Below are positions 1-6,147 of a stretch of DNA of 8,573 nt, in pieces; positions within the stretch are counted from its first letter, which is position 1; every line of letters starts with the position of its first letter. The translations under genes were made by a program, and so were the position numbers. The stretch is taken from assembly GCA_012514915.1 (NCBI GenBank), contig JAAYZJ010000037.1:1-8573 (forward strand), given 5' to 3'. The DNA is from Lentisphaerota bacterium. GTDB lineage: Bacteria > Verrucomicrobiota > Kiritimatiellia > RFP12 > JAAYLN01. The notes beneath the pieces were generated by a model. It was given only the letters and a program-made list of their open reading frames with translations. It had not been told where the DNA came from and made no database searches.

Positions 1-1
1 A

Positions 2-676
2 TTCATCAAGCTGTATGCCGAGTTTCTCTCGCTGGACGCCGAACCGCTCGTCAAGGAGTTCAACACCATCTATTCGGGCGCGCAGCGCCCGGTGGTCGCG
101 ACGCGAATCATCAAGCCGGCCGAGGCGCCTCCGGCGCCCGCCGCACCGGAGACGGCTCCGGCCGCGCCACCCCGCCAGCCCATCATCGCGCACCAGGCCG
201 TGACGCCCGCGAACCTTGCAACGCCGCCGCCTCCGGCCGTGCCCGCGCGTCCCGAACTGCACCTGGACGCCGAACCGGGTGCGGCGGCCAGCGCCACGGC
301 CCAGGCCCTCGATGACCTGTTCGGGACTCCCGCGCCCCGCCGCCAGGCGCGGATGGATGCGCCGGGAACCCGCGCCGCGGTCGGCGGGGAACCGCCCCTC
401 CCCTCGCTGGCCGCGCGGCTGGGAGCGCGCGGCCGCGAAGGCGTCGCCGCGGCGGCGGCGTGGCTCCGCACGCAGACCGAGGCCATCAACCGGTTGCCGC
501 GCGGGCGCCGCCCGGTCCCCCTGGCGGCCGCGGCGGGTGTCGTGATCCTCGCGGGGCTGGTCGTCTGGCTCGTCGCCCGCCGTCCGGCGGAACAGCGGGC
601 GGACGAGTCGCCCGCCCGCGCCCCCGCCCTTGAAATCGCCAATGTCCTTCCCCCCCCGGATCCGTATGTCGATTGA
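2..676 (+). CDS. rodZ: RodZ-like helix-turn-helix / single-pass membrane protein, 5' end missing
   Basis: The frame is open from the left window edge to TGA at 674-676, giving 224 visible residues. The first residues (FIKLYAEFLSLD, then EPLVKEF) match the last helices of the HTH_25 domain of RodZ/YfgA, which in RodZ binds MreB in the cytoplasm. A long Pro/Ala-rich linker follows (about 115-500), then one membrane segment at about 521-577 (LAAAAGVVILAGLVVWLVA), then only about 32 residues. RodZ links the MreB cytoskeleton to the cell-wall machinery and sets rod shape; that role is family knowledge. The usual C-terminal periplasmic DUF4115 domain is absent, so this may be a short RodZ or another HTH_25 membrane protein. 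An internal ATG at 92 lies within the linker and is unlikely to be the true start. The 3' end overlaps rimO by about 11 bp, which suggests translational coupling. Confidence 0.75.
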   Translation, partial: FIKLYAEFLSLDAEPLVKEFNTIYSGAQRPVVATRIIKPAEAPPAPAAPETAPAAPPRQPIIAHQAVTPANLATPPPPAVPARPELHLDAEPGAAASATAQALDDLFGTPAPRRQARMDAPGTRAAVGGEPPLPSLAARLGARGREGVAAAAAWLRTQTEAINRLPRGRRPVPLAAAAGVVILAGLVVWLVARRPAEQRADESPARAPALEIANVLPPPDPYVD

Positions 677-2060
677 ACCCCCGCTCACGGTCGGTCTCAT
701 CAGCCTGGGCTGCGCCAAGAACCTCGTCGACACGCAGATCATGTCGGGCGTGCTGCTGACGGAGGGCTTGACGCTGGCCCATGACGCCAACCATGCCGAC
801 ATCGTCCTGATCAACACCTGCGCCTTCATCGAGGCGGCCCGCGAGGAGGCGTCCGCGATCATCGACGAGATGTCGGCGCACAAGGCCGGGGGCGGTTGCC
901 GGGCGGTCATCGTGACGGGCTGCCTGCCGCAGCGCTACCGGGGCGCGCTCGCCGCCCGCTTCCCGCAGGTCGATGCCTGGCTCGGGGTCGACGAACTCGA
1001 ATCAATCGCCCACGTCGCGCGCGAGGCCGCGGCGCGCCCGCCGGACGCGCCGCCCGTCGTCCTCGTGAGCAGCCAGCCAAAGGCCCTGTTCGCCCCGCGG
1101 ATTCCGCAGCTCGCGTTCAGCCACCCCGCCAGCGCCTACCTGAAGATTGCCGAAGGGTGCAATCATGCCTGCGCCTTCTGCGCGATTCCCGGGATCCGGG
1201 GCCGTTTCCGGTCGCGCCCGGTCGACGCCCTCGTCGCCGAGGCGCGGGCCCTGCTGAAAGATGGGCGCCGTGAGTTGAATCTGGTCGCGCAGGATTCAAC
1301 CGGCTACGGCCGCGACCGGCGCGGAGCGCCGCGCCTGGCCGGGCTGCTGCGCGCGCTCGACGCCCTCCCCGGCCGCTTCTGGATCCGGATTCTCTACGGC
1401 TACCCCGCCGCGGTCGGCGACGACCTGCTGGCGGCGATGGCCGGCGCGCGGCACGTCCTCCCCTATCTGGACATCCCCATCCAGCACAGCCATCCCGACA
1501 TCCTGAGGGCCATGCGGCGCGCCGATACGGTGCGCGTGCTGCCCGGTCTGGTTCCGCGTCTGCGGGCCGCCCTGCCGGGCGTCGTGCTGCGCACCACCTG
1601 CCTGGTCGGTTTCCCCGGCGAGACCGAGGCGCATTTCGAGCACCTGGCCGCCTTCGTCGCGCAGACCCGCTTCGATCATTTGGGCGTGTTCGCCTTCTCG
1701 CCCGAGGCGGGGACGCCGGCGCGGGAGCTGCCCGATCCCGTCCCGGCCGAGGTGGCCGCGGCGCGGCGCGACCGGCTGATGCGCGTGCAGCAGGGGGTCG
1801 TGGAGCAGAACAACCGCGCCCGCATCGGAACGACGACCGAGGCGCTGCTCCTCCATCCCGATCCGACGCGACGCGGCGGCTGGCTGGCGCGTGCCGACTG
1901 GCAGGCACCCGACGTCGACGGCGAGACCCGGCTGGAGGGACTTCCGGCCTCCGCGAAGACGGGCGATCTCGTCAAGATTCGTATCGTCGGGGCGGAGGGC
2001 TACGATTTCACGGGTGTCCCTGCGCGCCGCCCCCGCGGCGCCATCGGGTCGGGCGCTTGA
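666..2060 (+). CDS. rimO: Ribosomal protein S12 (aspartate) methylthiotransferase RimO
   Basis: RimO is a radical-SAM enzyme that adds a methylthio group to a conserved Asp of ribosomal protein S12, using two [4Fe-4S] clusters. With the ATG at 666 the protein has 464 residues. The N-terminal MTTase domain carries its three cluster cysteines: C16 in SLGCAKN, C52 in NTCAF and C86 in TGCLPQRY. The radical-SAM motif CNHACAFC holds C165, C169 and C172. YLDIPIQHS and the TTCLVGFPGE strand are typical of the family, and a C-terminal TRAM domain runs from about residue 380 to 452. RimO is favoured over MiaB by the LGCAKNLVD start and the FDHLGVFAFSPEAGT stretch. Start choice: TTG at 630 and ATG at 642 are in frame, but 666 best matches the usual short leader before the first strand and overlaps the rodZ-like stop by 11 bp. 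No strong Shine-Dalgarno is visible at any of the three, so coupling to the upstream gene is likely. Confidence 0.96.
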   Translation: MSIEPPLTVGLISLGCAKNLVDTQIMSGVLLTEGLTLAHDANHADIVLINTCAFIEAAREEASAIIDEMSAHKAGGGCRAVIVTGCLPQRYRGALAARFPQVDAWLGVDELESIAHVAREAAARPPDAPPVVLVSSQPKALFAPRIPQLAFSHPASAYLKIAEGCNHACAFCAIPGIRGRFRSRPVDALVAEARALLKDGRRELNLVAQDSTGYGRDRRGAPRLAGLLRALDALPGRFWIRILYGYPAAVGDDLLAAMAGARHVLPYLDIPIQHSHPDILRAMRRADTVRVLPGLVPRLRAALPGVVLRTTCLVGFPGETEAHFEHLAAFVAQTRFDHLGVFAFSPEAGTPARELPDPVPAEVAAARRDRLMRVQQGVVEQNNRARIGTTTEALLLHPDPTRRGGWLARADWQAPDVDGETRLEGLPASAKTGDLVKIRIVGAEGYDFTGVPARRPRGAIGSGA

Positions 2061-2086
2061 CAAACGACCCCCAATGAGCCTAACCT
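2057..2086 (+). promoter_or_regulatory. Candidate sigma-70-type promoter for thrS-infC
   Basis: A perfect -35 hexamer TTGACA (2057-2062) contains the rimO stop codon. It is followed by an 18-bp spacer and a weak -10 TAACCT (2081-2086, 3 of 6 matches to TATAAT). Transcription would begin near 2093, giving a leader of about 20 nt before the GTG at 2115. That leader is too short for a T-box or a structured operator. Confidence 0.5.
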
Positions 2087-2100
2087 AGAACATTTCTTTG

Positions 2101-2105
2101 TGGAG
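2101..2105 (+). promoter_or_regulatory. Ribosome binding site that decides the thrS start
   Basis: The sequence TGGAG at 2101-2105 lies 9 nt before the GTG at 2115. The in-frame GTG at 2100 has only pyrimidine-rich sequence ahead of it (CATTTCTTT) and no Shine-Dalgarno, so 2115 is preferred. Confidence 0.5.
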
Positions 2106-2114
2106 TCTTCTTTC

Positions 2115-3851
2115 GTGCAATCTGTTGAACTGTTGCGTCATAGTGCCGCGCATGTCATGGCGGCGGCGGTTGGTCGGCTGTATCCCGGTGCGCAGATGGA
2201 CATCGGCCCCGCCACGGATGAGGGTTTCTACTACGATTTCGACCTGCCCCACCGGTTGACGCCCGAGGATTTTCCGGCGATCGAGGCCGAGATGATCCGG
2301 ATCGTGCGCGAGGATCTCCCCTTGGAGCGCATCGAGGTGTCCCGCGACGAGGCGGCCCGGCTCCTCGCCGGTCAGCGCTACAAGCTTGAACGCCTGGCCG
2401 ACATTCCCGCGGGCGAGACGATCAGCCTCTACCGCTGCGGCGGATTCACCGATCTCTGCCGCGGGCCGCATCTGGCCCGCACCGGCGAGATCGGCGCCGT
2501 CAAACTCGTGTCGGTGGCCGGATCCTACTACCGCGGCGACGAGAAGAACCCGATGCTGCAGCGGCTCTACGGGATGGCCGCGGCGTCGCAGGAGGCGCTC
2601 GACGCCCTGCTGGAGCGGATCGAGGAGGCCAAGCGCCGCGACCACCGCAAGGTCGGCCGCGAGCTCGATCTCTACAGCATCAGCGACACGATCGGCCCCG
2701 GACTGGCCCTCTGGCATCCGCGCGGGGCGCGCATCCGCGTGGCGATCGAGGACTTCTGGCGCCGCGAACACTACCGGGCCGGCTACGAGATGGTTTTCTC
2801 CCCGCATGTCGGGCGGGCCGCCTTGTGGGAAACCTCCGGACATCTCGGTTTCTACCGCGAGAGCATGTACCCGGCGATGACCGTCACCGAAGACGAGGGG
2901 CATGCCGGCGCCCACGCGGAGCAGTACTTCGTCAAGCCGATGAACTGCCCCTTCCACATCGAGATCTACAAGAGCCGCCGCTGGTCGTACCGCGATCTGC
3001 CGCTGCGCTGGGCCGAGCTCGGCACGGTGTACCGCTTCGAGAAGGAGGGGGTGCGGCACGGTCTGCTGCGCGTCCGCGGCTTCACGCAGGACGACGCGCA
3101 CATCTTCTGCACGCCCGGGCAGATCGAGGAGGAGATCCGCCGCACGCTGAGTTTCGCCATGGGTGTGCTGCGGCGCTTCGGCTTCAGCGAGATCACGGCC
3201 TACCTCGCCACCCGTCCGGAGAAGAGCGTCGGCCAGCCCGAGCGATGGGAGCAGGCGACCGTCGCGCTCGAGCACGCGCTGCAGGCCGAGGGGATGGCGT
3301 ATACCCGCGACGAGGGCGGCGGGGCGTTCTACGGCCCCAAGATCGACTTGAAGATCCGCGACGCGCTGGGGCGCCTCTGGCAGCTCAGCACGATCCAATT
3401 CGACTTCAACGAGCCCGAGCGCTTCGGGATGGTCTATATCGGCGAGGACGGCCGGGAGCATCAGCCCTACATGGTGCACCGCGCCCTGCTGGGGAGCCTG
3501 GAGCGGTTTTTCGGCATCCTGATCGAGCATTACGGCGGGGCGTTTCCCCTGTGGCTCGCGCCGGAGCAGGTGCGGGTGCTGCCGCTGAGCGACAAGCAGC
3601 TTGAGTATGCACGCCGGGTGGCCGACGCATTGCGCCGGGGGGATGCGCGCGTGACGGTGGACGAGGCGGCCGACAAGCTCGGCGCCAAGATCCGCCGCGC
3701 CCAGCTCGACAAAATCCCCTACATGCTGGTCGTCGGCGGCCGCGAGGCCGAGGCGGGTGTCGTTGCGGTGCGCAGCCGCGAGAAAGGCGACCAGGGTGCC
3801 GTGCCCCTGGCCGACTTCGTCAACCAAATCCGCGCGGAAACCCAGGCGTAA
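2115..3851 (+). CDS. thrS: Threonyl-tRNA synthetase lacking the N-terminal TGS domain
   Basis: This class II synthetase charges tRNA-Thr with threonine in the cytoplasm. It has 578 residues against about 640 in E. coli, and the missing part is the N-terminal TGS domain: the protein opens directly with the editing domain (LLRHSAAHVMA). Editing residues are present: H9 and H13 of HxxxH, then C115 and H119 of DLCRGPH, aligning with E. coli H73, H77, C182 and H186. Motif 2 (YRFEKEG, then RVRGFTQDDAHIF) and motif 3 (HRALLGSLERFFG) are intact. The active-site zinc ligands are C278 (MNCPFH), H329 (DDAH) and H455 (MVHR), all at a constant 56-residue offset from E. coli C334, H385 and H511. The anticodon-binding domain starts near residue 479 (LWLAPEQVRVLPLSD). 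The GTG at 2115 is chosen for its Shine-Dalgarno; the GTG at 2100 would add five residues. The same frame upstream reaches the rimO stop only 40 bp away, so no room exists for a TGS domain. infC follows after 26 bp, probably in one transcript. Confidence 0.97.
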   Translation: MQSVELLRHSAAHVMAAAVGRLYPGAQMDIGPATDEGFYYDFDLPHRLTPEDFPAIEAEMIRIVREDLPLERIEVSRDEAARLLAGQRYKLERLADIPAGETISLYRCGGFTDLCRGPHLARTGEIGAVKLVSVAGSYYRGDEKNPMLQRLYGMAAASQEALDALLERIEEAKRRDHRKVGRELDLYSISDTIGPGLALWHPRGARIRVAIEDFWRREHYRAGYEMVFSPHVGRAALWETSGHLGFYRESMYPAMTVTEDEGHAGAHAEQYFVKPMNCPFHIEIYKSRRWSYRDLPLRWAELGTVYRFEKEGVRHGLLRVRGFTQDDAHIFCTPGQIEEEIRRTLSFAMGVLRRFGFSEITAYLATRPEKSVGQPERWEQATVALEHALQAEGMAYTRDEGGGAFYGPKIDLKIRDALGRLWQLSTIQFDFNEPERFGMVYIGEDGREHQPYMVHRALLGSLERFFGILIEHYGGAFPLWLAPEQVRVLPLSDKQLEYARRVADALRRGDARVTVDEAADKLGAKIRRAQLDKIPYMLVVGGREAEAGVVAVRSREKGDQGAVPLADFVNQIRAETQA

Positions 3852-3865
3852 CCTTGCGCCTAAAC

Positions 3866-3874
3866 AGGAGGTGA
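3866..3874 (+). promoter_or_regulatory. Near-perfect Shine-Dalgarno sequence of infC
   Basis: AGGAGGTGA at 3866-3874 is the full complement of the 16S rRNA 3' end. Its AGGAGG core lies 6 nt before the ATC codon at 3878. This strong site supports a rare start codon there, 51 bp upstream of the first conventional start codon (GTG at 3929) in the frame. Confidence 0.85.
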
Positions 3875-3877
3875 GCC

Positions 3878-4462
3878 ATCGGCTCCTTCGTTCGCACTAA
3901 CTTCAAAATCCGTGTTCCCAATGTCCGCGTGATCGACGCGGACGGCGCGATGCTCGGCGTGCTGCCGACGCGCGACGCGCAGCGCATGGCCCAGCAGCAA
4001 GGGTTGGATCTGGTCGAGGTCTCCCCCAATGCCGATCCGCCGGTGTGCAAGATCATGGACTTCGGCAAGTTCCGCTATGACGAGGGGATGAAGCGCAAGG
4101 AGGCCCGCAAGAGCCAGCAGCGCCAGGTGATCAAGGAGATCAAGTTCCACGCCAACGTGGATCCGCACGACCTTGAGACCAAGATGCGCAGAACGCGCGA
4201 GTTTCTGGAGGCTGGGCACAAGGTCAAGCTGACGCTGGCTTACCGCGGGCGTGAAAACGCGCACAAGGATCTGGGGTTCGAGGTCATGCAGCGCGTGATC
4301 AAGGAACTCGAACTCGAGGCGGTCTGCGAGCAGCCCCCCCGTCTGCTGGGGCGTCTGCTGGGGTGCCTGCTGGCGCCCCGTCCGCAGAAGCCGGTCAAAG
4401 GCAAGGGTGGGGGACAGCCGGCCGCGCCGCGCCCGGCACCGCCGCCCGCGCCGCCTACTTGA
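3878..4462 (+). CDS. infC: Translation initiation factor IF-3, with ATC start codon
   Basis: IF-3 binds the 30S subunit, keeps it apart from 50S and proofreads the initiator tRNA and start codon. The 194-residue reading contains the N-terminal domain (NFKIRVPNVRVIDADG, LDLVEVSPNADPPVCKIMD, FGKFRYD), the basic linker helix (MKRKEARKSQQ) and the C-terminal domain (IKEIKFHANVDPHD, KVKLTLAYRGRENAH, then EQPPRL). The start is ATC at 3878, given by the Shine-Dalgarno sequence and by the conserved residues that precede the GTG at 3929; a GTG start would remove the first strand of the N-terminal domain. Unusual AUU/AUC/AUA starts are typical of infC and allow IF-3 to repress its own synthesis (family knowledge). 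A Gly/Pro/Ala-rich tail runs from about residue 171 to the end, so the protein is longer than the usual 170-180 residues. It lies 26 bp after thrS. The usual rpmI and rplT do not follow; instead a convergent gene overlaps its last 8 bp. Confidence 0.97.
   Translation: MGSFVRTNFKIRVPNVRVIDADGAMLGVLPTRDAQRMAQQQGLDLVEVSPNADPPVCKIMDFGKFRYDEGMKRKEARKSQQRQVIKEIKFHANVDPHDLETKMRRTREFLEAGHKVKLTLAYRGRENAHKDLGFEVMQRVIKELELEAVCEQPPRLLGRLLGCLLAPRPQKPVKGKGGGQPAAPRPAPPPAPPT
4340..4363 (+). repeat. Two tandem copies of a 12-bp unit inside infC
   Basis: CGTCTGCTGGGG occurs at 4340-4351 and again at 4352-4363, and a diverged third unit (TGCCTGCTGGCG) follows to 4375. In the protein it reads RLLG-RLLG-CLLA. 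It lies where most IF-3 proteins have a sequence like KLEGRNMTMVLAP, without changing the length. Confidence 0.8.
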
Positions 4463-6116
4463 TCCGGTTGAGGATCTTCTCGTCGGGGTTCAGCGACGCG
4501 GGCATCCCCGCGATGCGGATCATCCGCCCGATCAGGGCGTCGAGGTCGCGGCTGCTGTCGGCCGCCATCTCGACAATGGGGCGCTGCGCGGGCGTGATGG
4601 TTCCGAAGTAGTCCCTGAGCAGCATCTCGATGGCGCCGGTGATGACCGTCAGGGGCTGCCGCAGCTCCTGGCCCAGCTCGGCCATCAGGACGAGAAGCTG
4701 GCGCCGCGAGAGGTCGGCGTTGTCGGGACGGCCGGCGGGAATCATCACGATCCGCTTGAGCGTCGCCATCTGGGCTTCGGCCCGCGTCGCGGTCTGCCGC
4801 AGGGTATGGTTCATCTCGGCGAGGATGTTCTCGACGAGTTCCGGCAGCGTGCCGTCGCCCGGTTCGGTGCTCTGCAGACGCTTCAACAGATCGGCCAGCG
4901 GGGTCTCGGGCGGGGGCGAGACACTGTCGCGCGCGGAATCCGGTGCGGACGGGCGGCCGCCGCCGCTCCCGCCGTTGCCGGCGGCCGCGGCGCCGCCCGG
5001 ATCGTCTGCTCCACCGCCACCGTTGCCGCTTCCCGGGCCGCCTTGGCGGGCGACTTGGCTGAGATGCTCCAGGACGGCGGCGGGCAGGCCGTTGGCGAGC
5101 AGGCGGCTCTTCAGGCTCGCGGCATCCCCGCCGCGCTGTTCGGCGCGGTGGATATGCCGTTTGAGCTTCCGCTCTTTCTCGGCGATCTCGCCCTGCAGCT
5201 TCATGAACTGGGCAACGAGCCCGTCGACGGCCAGCTCCTCGACCAGTTCTTTCACGCGCGATGCCAGCTGCTCGACGGCCTGGATGTCGGCGCCCAGTCG
5301 CTGCAGACGGTCGGCGACATTCGTCTCGACCTCCTTGATCAGCCTACGGATGGCGCGGCGCCCCTTCTGCGTCCGGTTGGCGGGCGCCTCGAGCAGCCCG
5401 TCGCTCATCCGCTGCAGGCGGGCCATCGCCTGGCGGGTCAGTTCAGCGGGGCCAAGCGCGTCGACATCATCGGGCGGAGCCGTGAGGCGCACCAGATCCT
5501 GCAAAACCGCTTCGCTGGCCAGGTCGATCGGTCCGATGGCGGCCGAGGGGGCGCCTGCGGCCGCTTCCCCGCCGTCCAGGAGGCGGCCGATCTCGCCGAT
5601 GGCTTCGGTTGATAGGCTCCTCTGTTCCGCCGTGTCCTTGCTGACAACGGTCTCGCCATCCGCCACGCGCTGGTAGGAGTACGCCTCCGTCCGGATGCGC
5701 GTGAGGCCCGAGGCCGCCAGCAGGCTGGCGAAGCCGTTGGCCGACCGCACCTCCTCCTCCTTGAGGAAGAGCATCTTCAGGAACGTCTCGACCTCGTCCG
5801 TGCCGGTGCCGGCCTGGAAGGCCAGCGTCTGCGCCTGGAGCGCGGTCAGGCAGCGGGCCAGCGCCGCCGTGCTGGGAATGGGTGTGCCGAGCGGGACGCC
5901 CTCGAGCTGGAAGGTGTCGTCCACGACGTTGAACACGAGATCGCCGTGCCGCTGCTGATAGGCCTGCATCGCGCGGGCGGCGTCGGCGATCGACTGCCGC
6001 GTGATCTTGTGTTCGAGGCCGTAGACCCGCCCATTGGCCAGCACAAAGGCAAACCAGCGGATGACGGTGAACGCGTCGGTGTTTCTTGCGGAGACATCCT
6101 GCGGGGTGTCGTTCAT
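4455..6116 (-). CDS. Kinase-like signalling protein with a HisKA-type helix pair lacking His and the ATPase domain
   Basis: I do not recognise a named family for the whole 553-residue protein. Residues about 14-118 form a mixed helical/strand domain (VYGLEHKITRQ, LVFNVVDDTFQLEGVPLG, LAFQAGTGTDEVETFLKML) that resembles uncharacterised N-terminal domains seen ahead of HD-GYP or HEAT-type proteins (inference from pattern). Residues 225-330 are helical, with a charged coiled coil at about 300-327 (KLQGEIAEKERKLKRHIH). Residues 358-407 are a Gly/Ala/Pro/Ser linker. Residues 469-540 look like a histidine-kinase dimerisation domain (LVLMAELGQELRQPLTVITG) in which the expected H of the HELRxPL box is Q483 (codon at 4668-4670). 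The protein then ends without any HATPase domain. There is no signal peptide or membrane helix, so it is cytoplasmic. The ATG at 6116 is chosen because GGAG lies 9 nt upstream; the in-frame start at 6197 would intrude into the pgsA-like gene. It is probably cotranscribed with that gene, 31 bp away. Confidence 0.85.
   Translation of the reverse strand: MNDTPQDVSARNTDAFTVIRWFAFVLANGRVYGLEHKITRQSIADAARAMQAYQQRHGDLVFNVVDDTFQLEGVPLGTPIPSTAALARCLTALQAQTLAFQAGTGTDEVETFLKMLFLKEEEVRSANGFASLLAASGLTRIRTEAYSYQRVADGETVVSKDTAEQRSLSTEAIGEIGRLLDGGEAAAGAPSAAIGPIDLASEAVLQDLVRLTAPPDDVDALGPAELTRQAMARLQRMSDGLLEAPANRTQKGRRAIRRLIKEVETNVADRLQRLGADIQAVEQLASRVKELVEELAVDGLVAQFMKLQGEIAEKERKLKRHIHRAEQRGGDAASLKSRLLANGLPAAVLEHLSQVARQGGPGSGNGGGGADDPGGAAAAGNGGSGGGRPSAPDSARDSVSPPPETPLADLLKRLQSTEPGDGTLPELVENILAEMNHTLRQTATRAEAQMATLKRIVMIPAGRPDNADLSRRQLLVLMAELGQELRQPLTVITGAIEMLLRDYFGTITPAQRPIVEMAADSSRDLDALIGRMIRIAGMPASLNPDEKILNRIK
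4896..5045 (-). other. Low-complexity Gly/Ala/Ser/Pro linker coding region
   Basis: This stretch encodes residues 358-407 of the kinase-like protein, dominated by Gly runs (GSGNGGGGA, GNGGSGGGR) and ending in PPPET. It separates the coiled-coil part from the HisKA-like part and is probably a flexible tether. Confidence 0.75.
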
Positions 6117-6125
6117 GGTCGCAGA

Positions 6126-6129
6126 CTCC
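6126..6129 (-). promoter_or_regulatory. Ribosome binding site that decides the start of the kinase-like gene
   Basis: On the - strand, GGGGGAGT (6132-6125) with a GGAG core at 6129-6126 lies 9 nt before the ATG at 6116-6114. It lies in the gap after the stop of the pgsA-like gene, which supports the 6116 start over the longer reading from 6197. Confidence 0.6.
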
Positions 6130-6147
6130 CCCGACCGGGACCCGTGG

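Noticed and set aside
2074..2088. Five-codon frame (MSLT, stop) ahead of thrS as a leader peptide
   Set aside because: It contains a single Thr codon, lies upstream of the likely transcription start near 2093, and no attenuator hairpin follows.
2085..3827. Long open frame on the - strand (580 codons) opposite thrS
   Set aside because: It mirrors the synthetase gene on the opposite strand, its translation has the skewed composition of antisense GC-rich DNA, and the + strand carries every ThrRS motif.
4400..4470. Bidirectional intrinsic terminator between infC and the convergent gene
   Set aside because: The region is GC-rich, but no hairpin followed by a T-tract exists on either strand.
4407..5676. 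Open frames on the + strand opposite the kinase-like gene
   Set aside because: They are low-complexity Arg/Ser/Pro-rich or His/Gln-rich shadows without recognisable motifs; the - strand frame has a ribosome binding site and structured domains.
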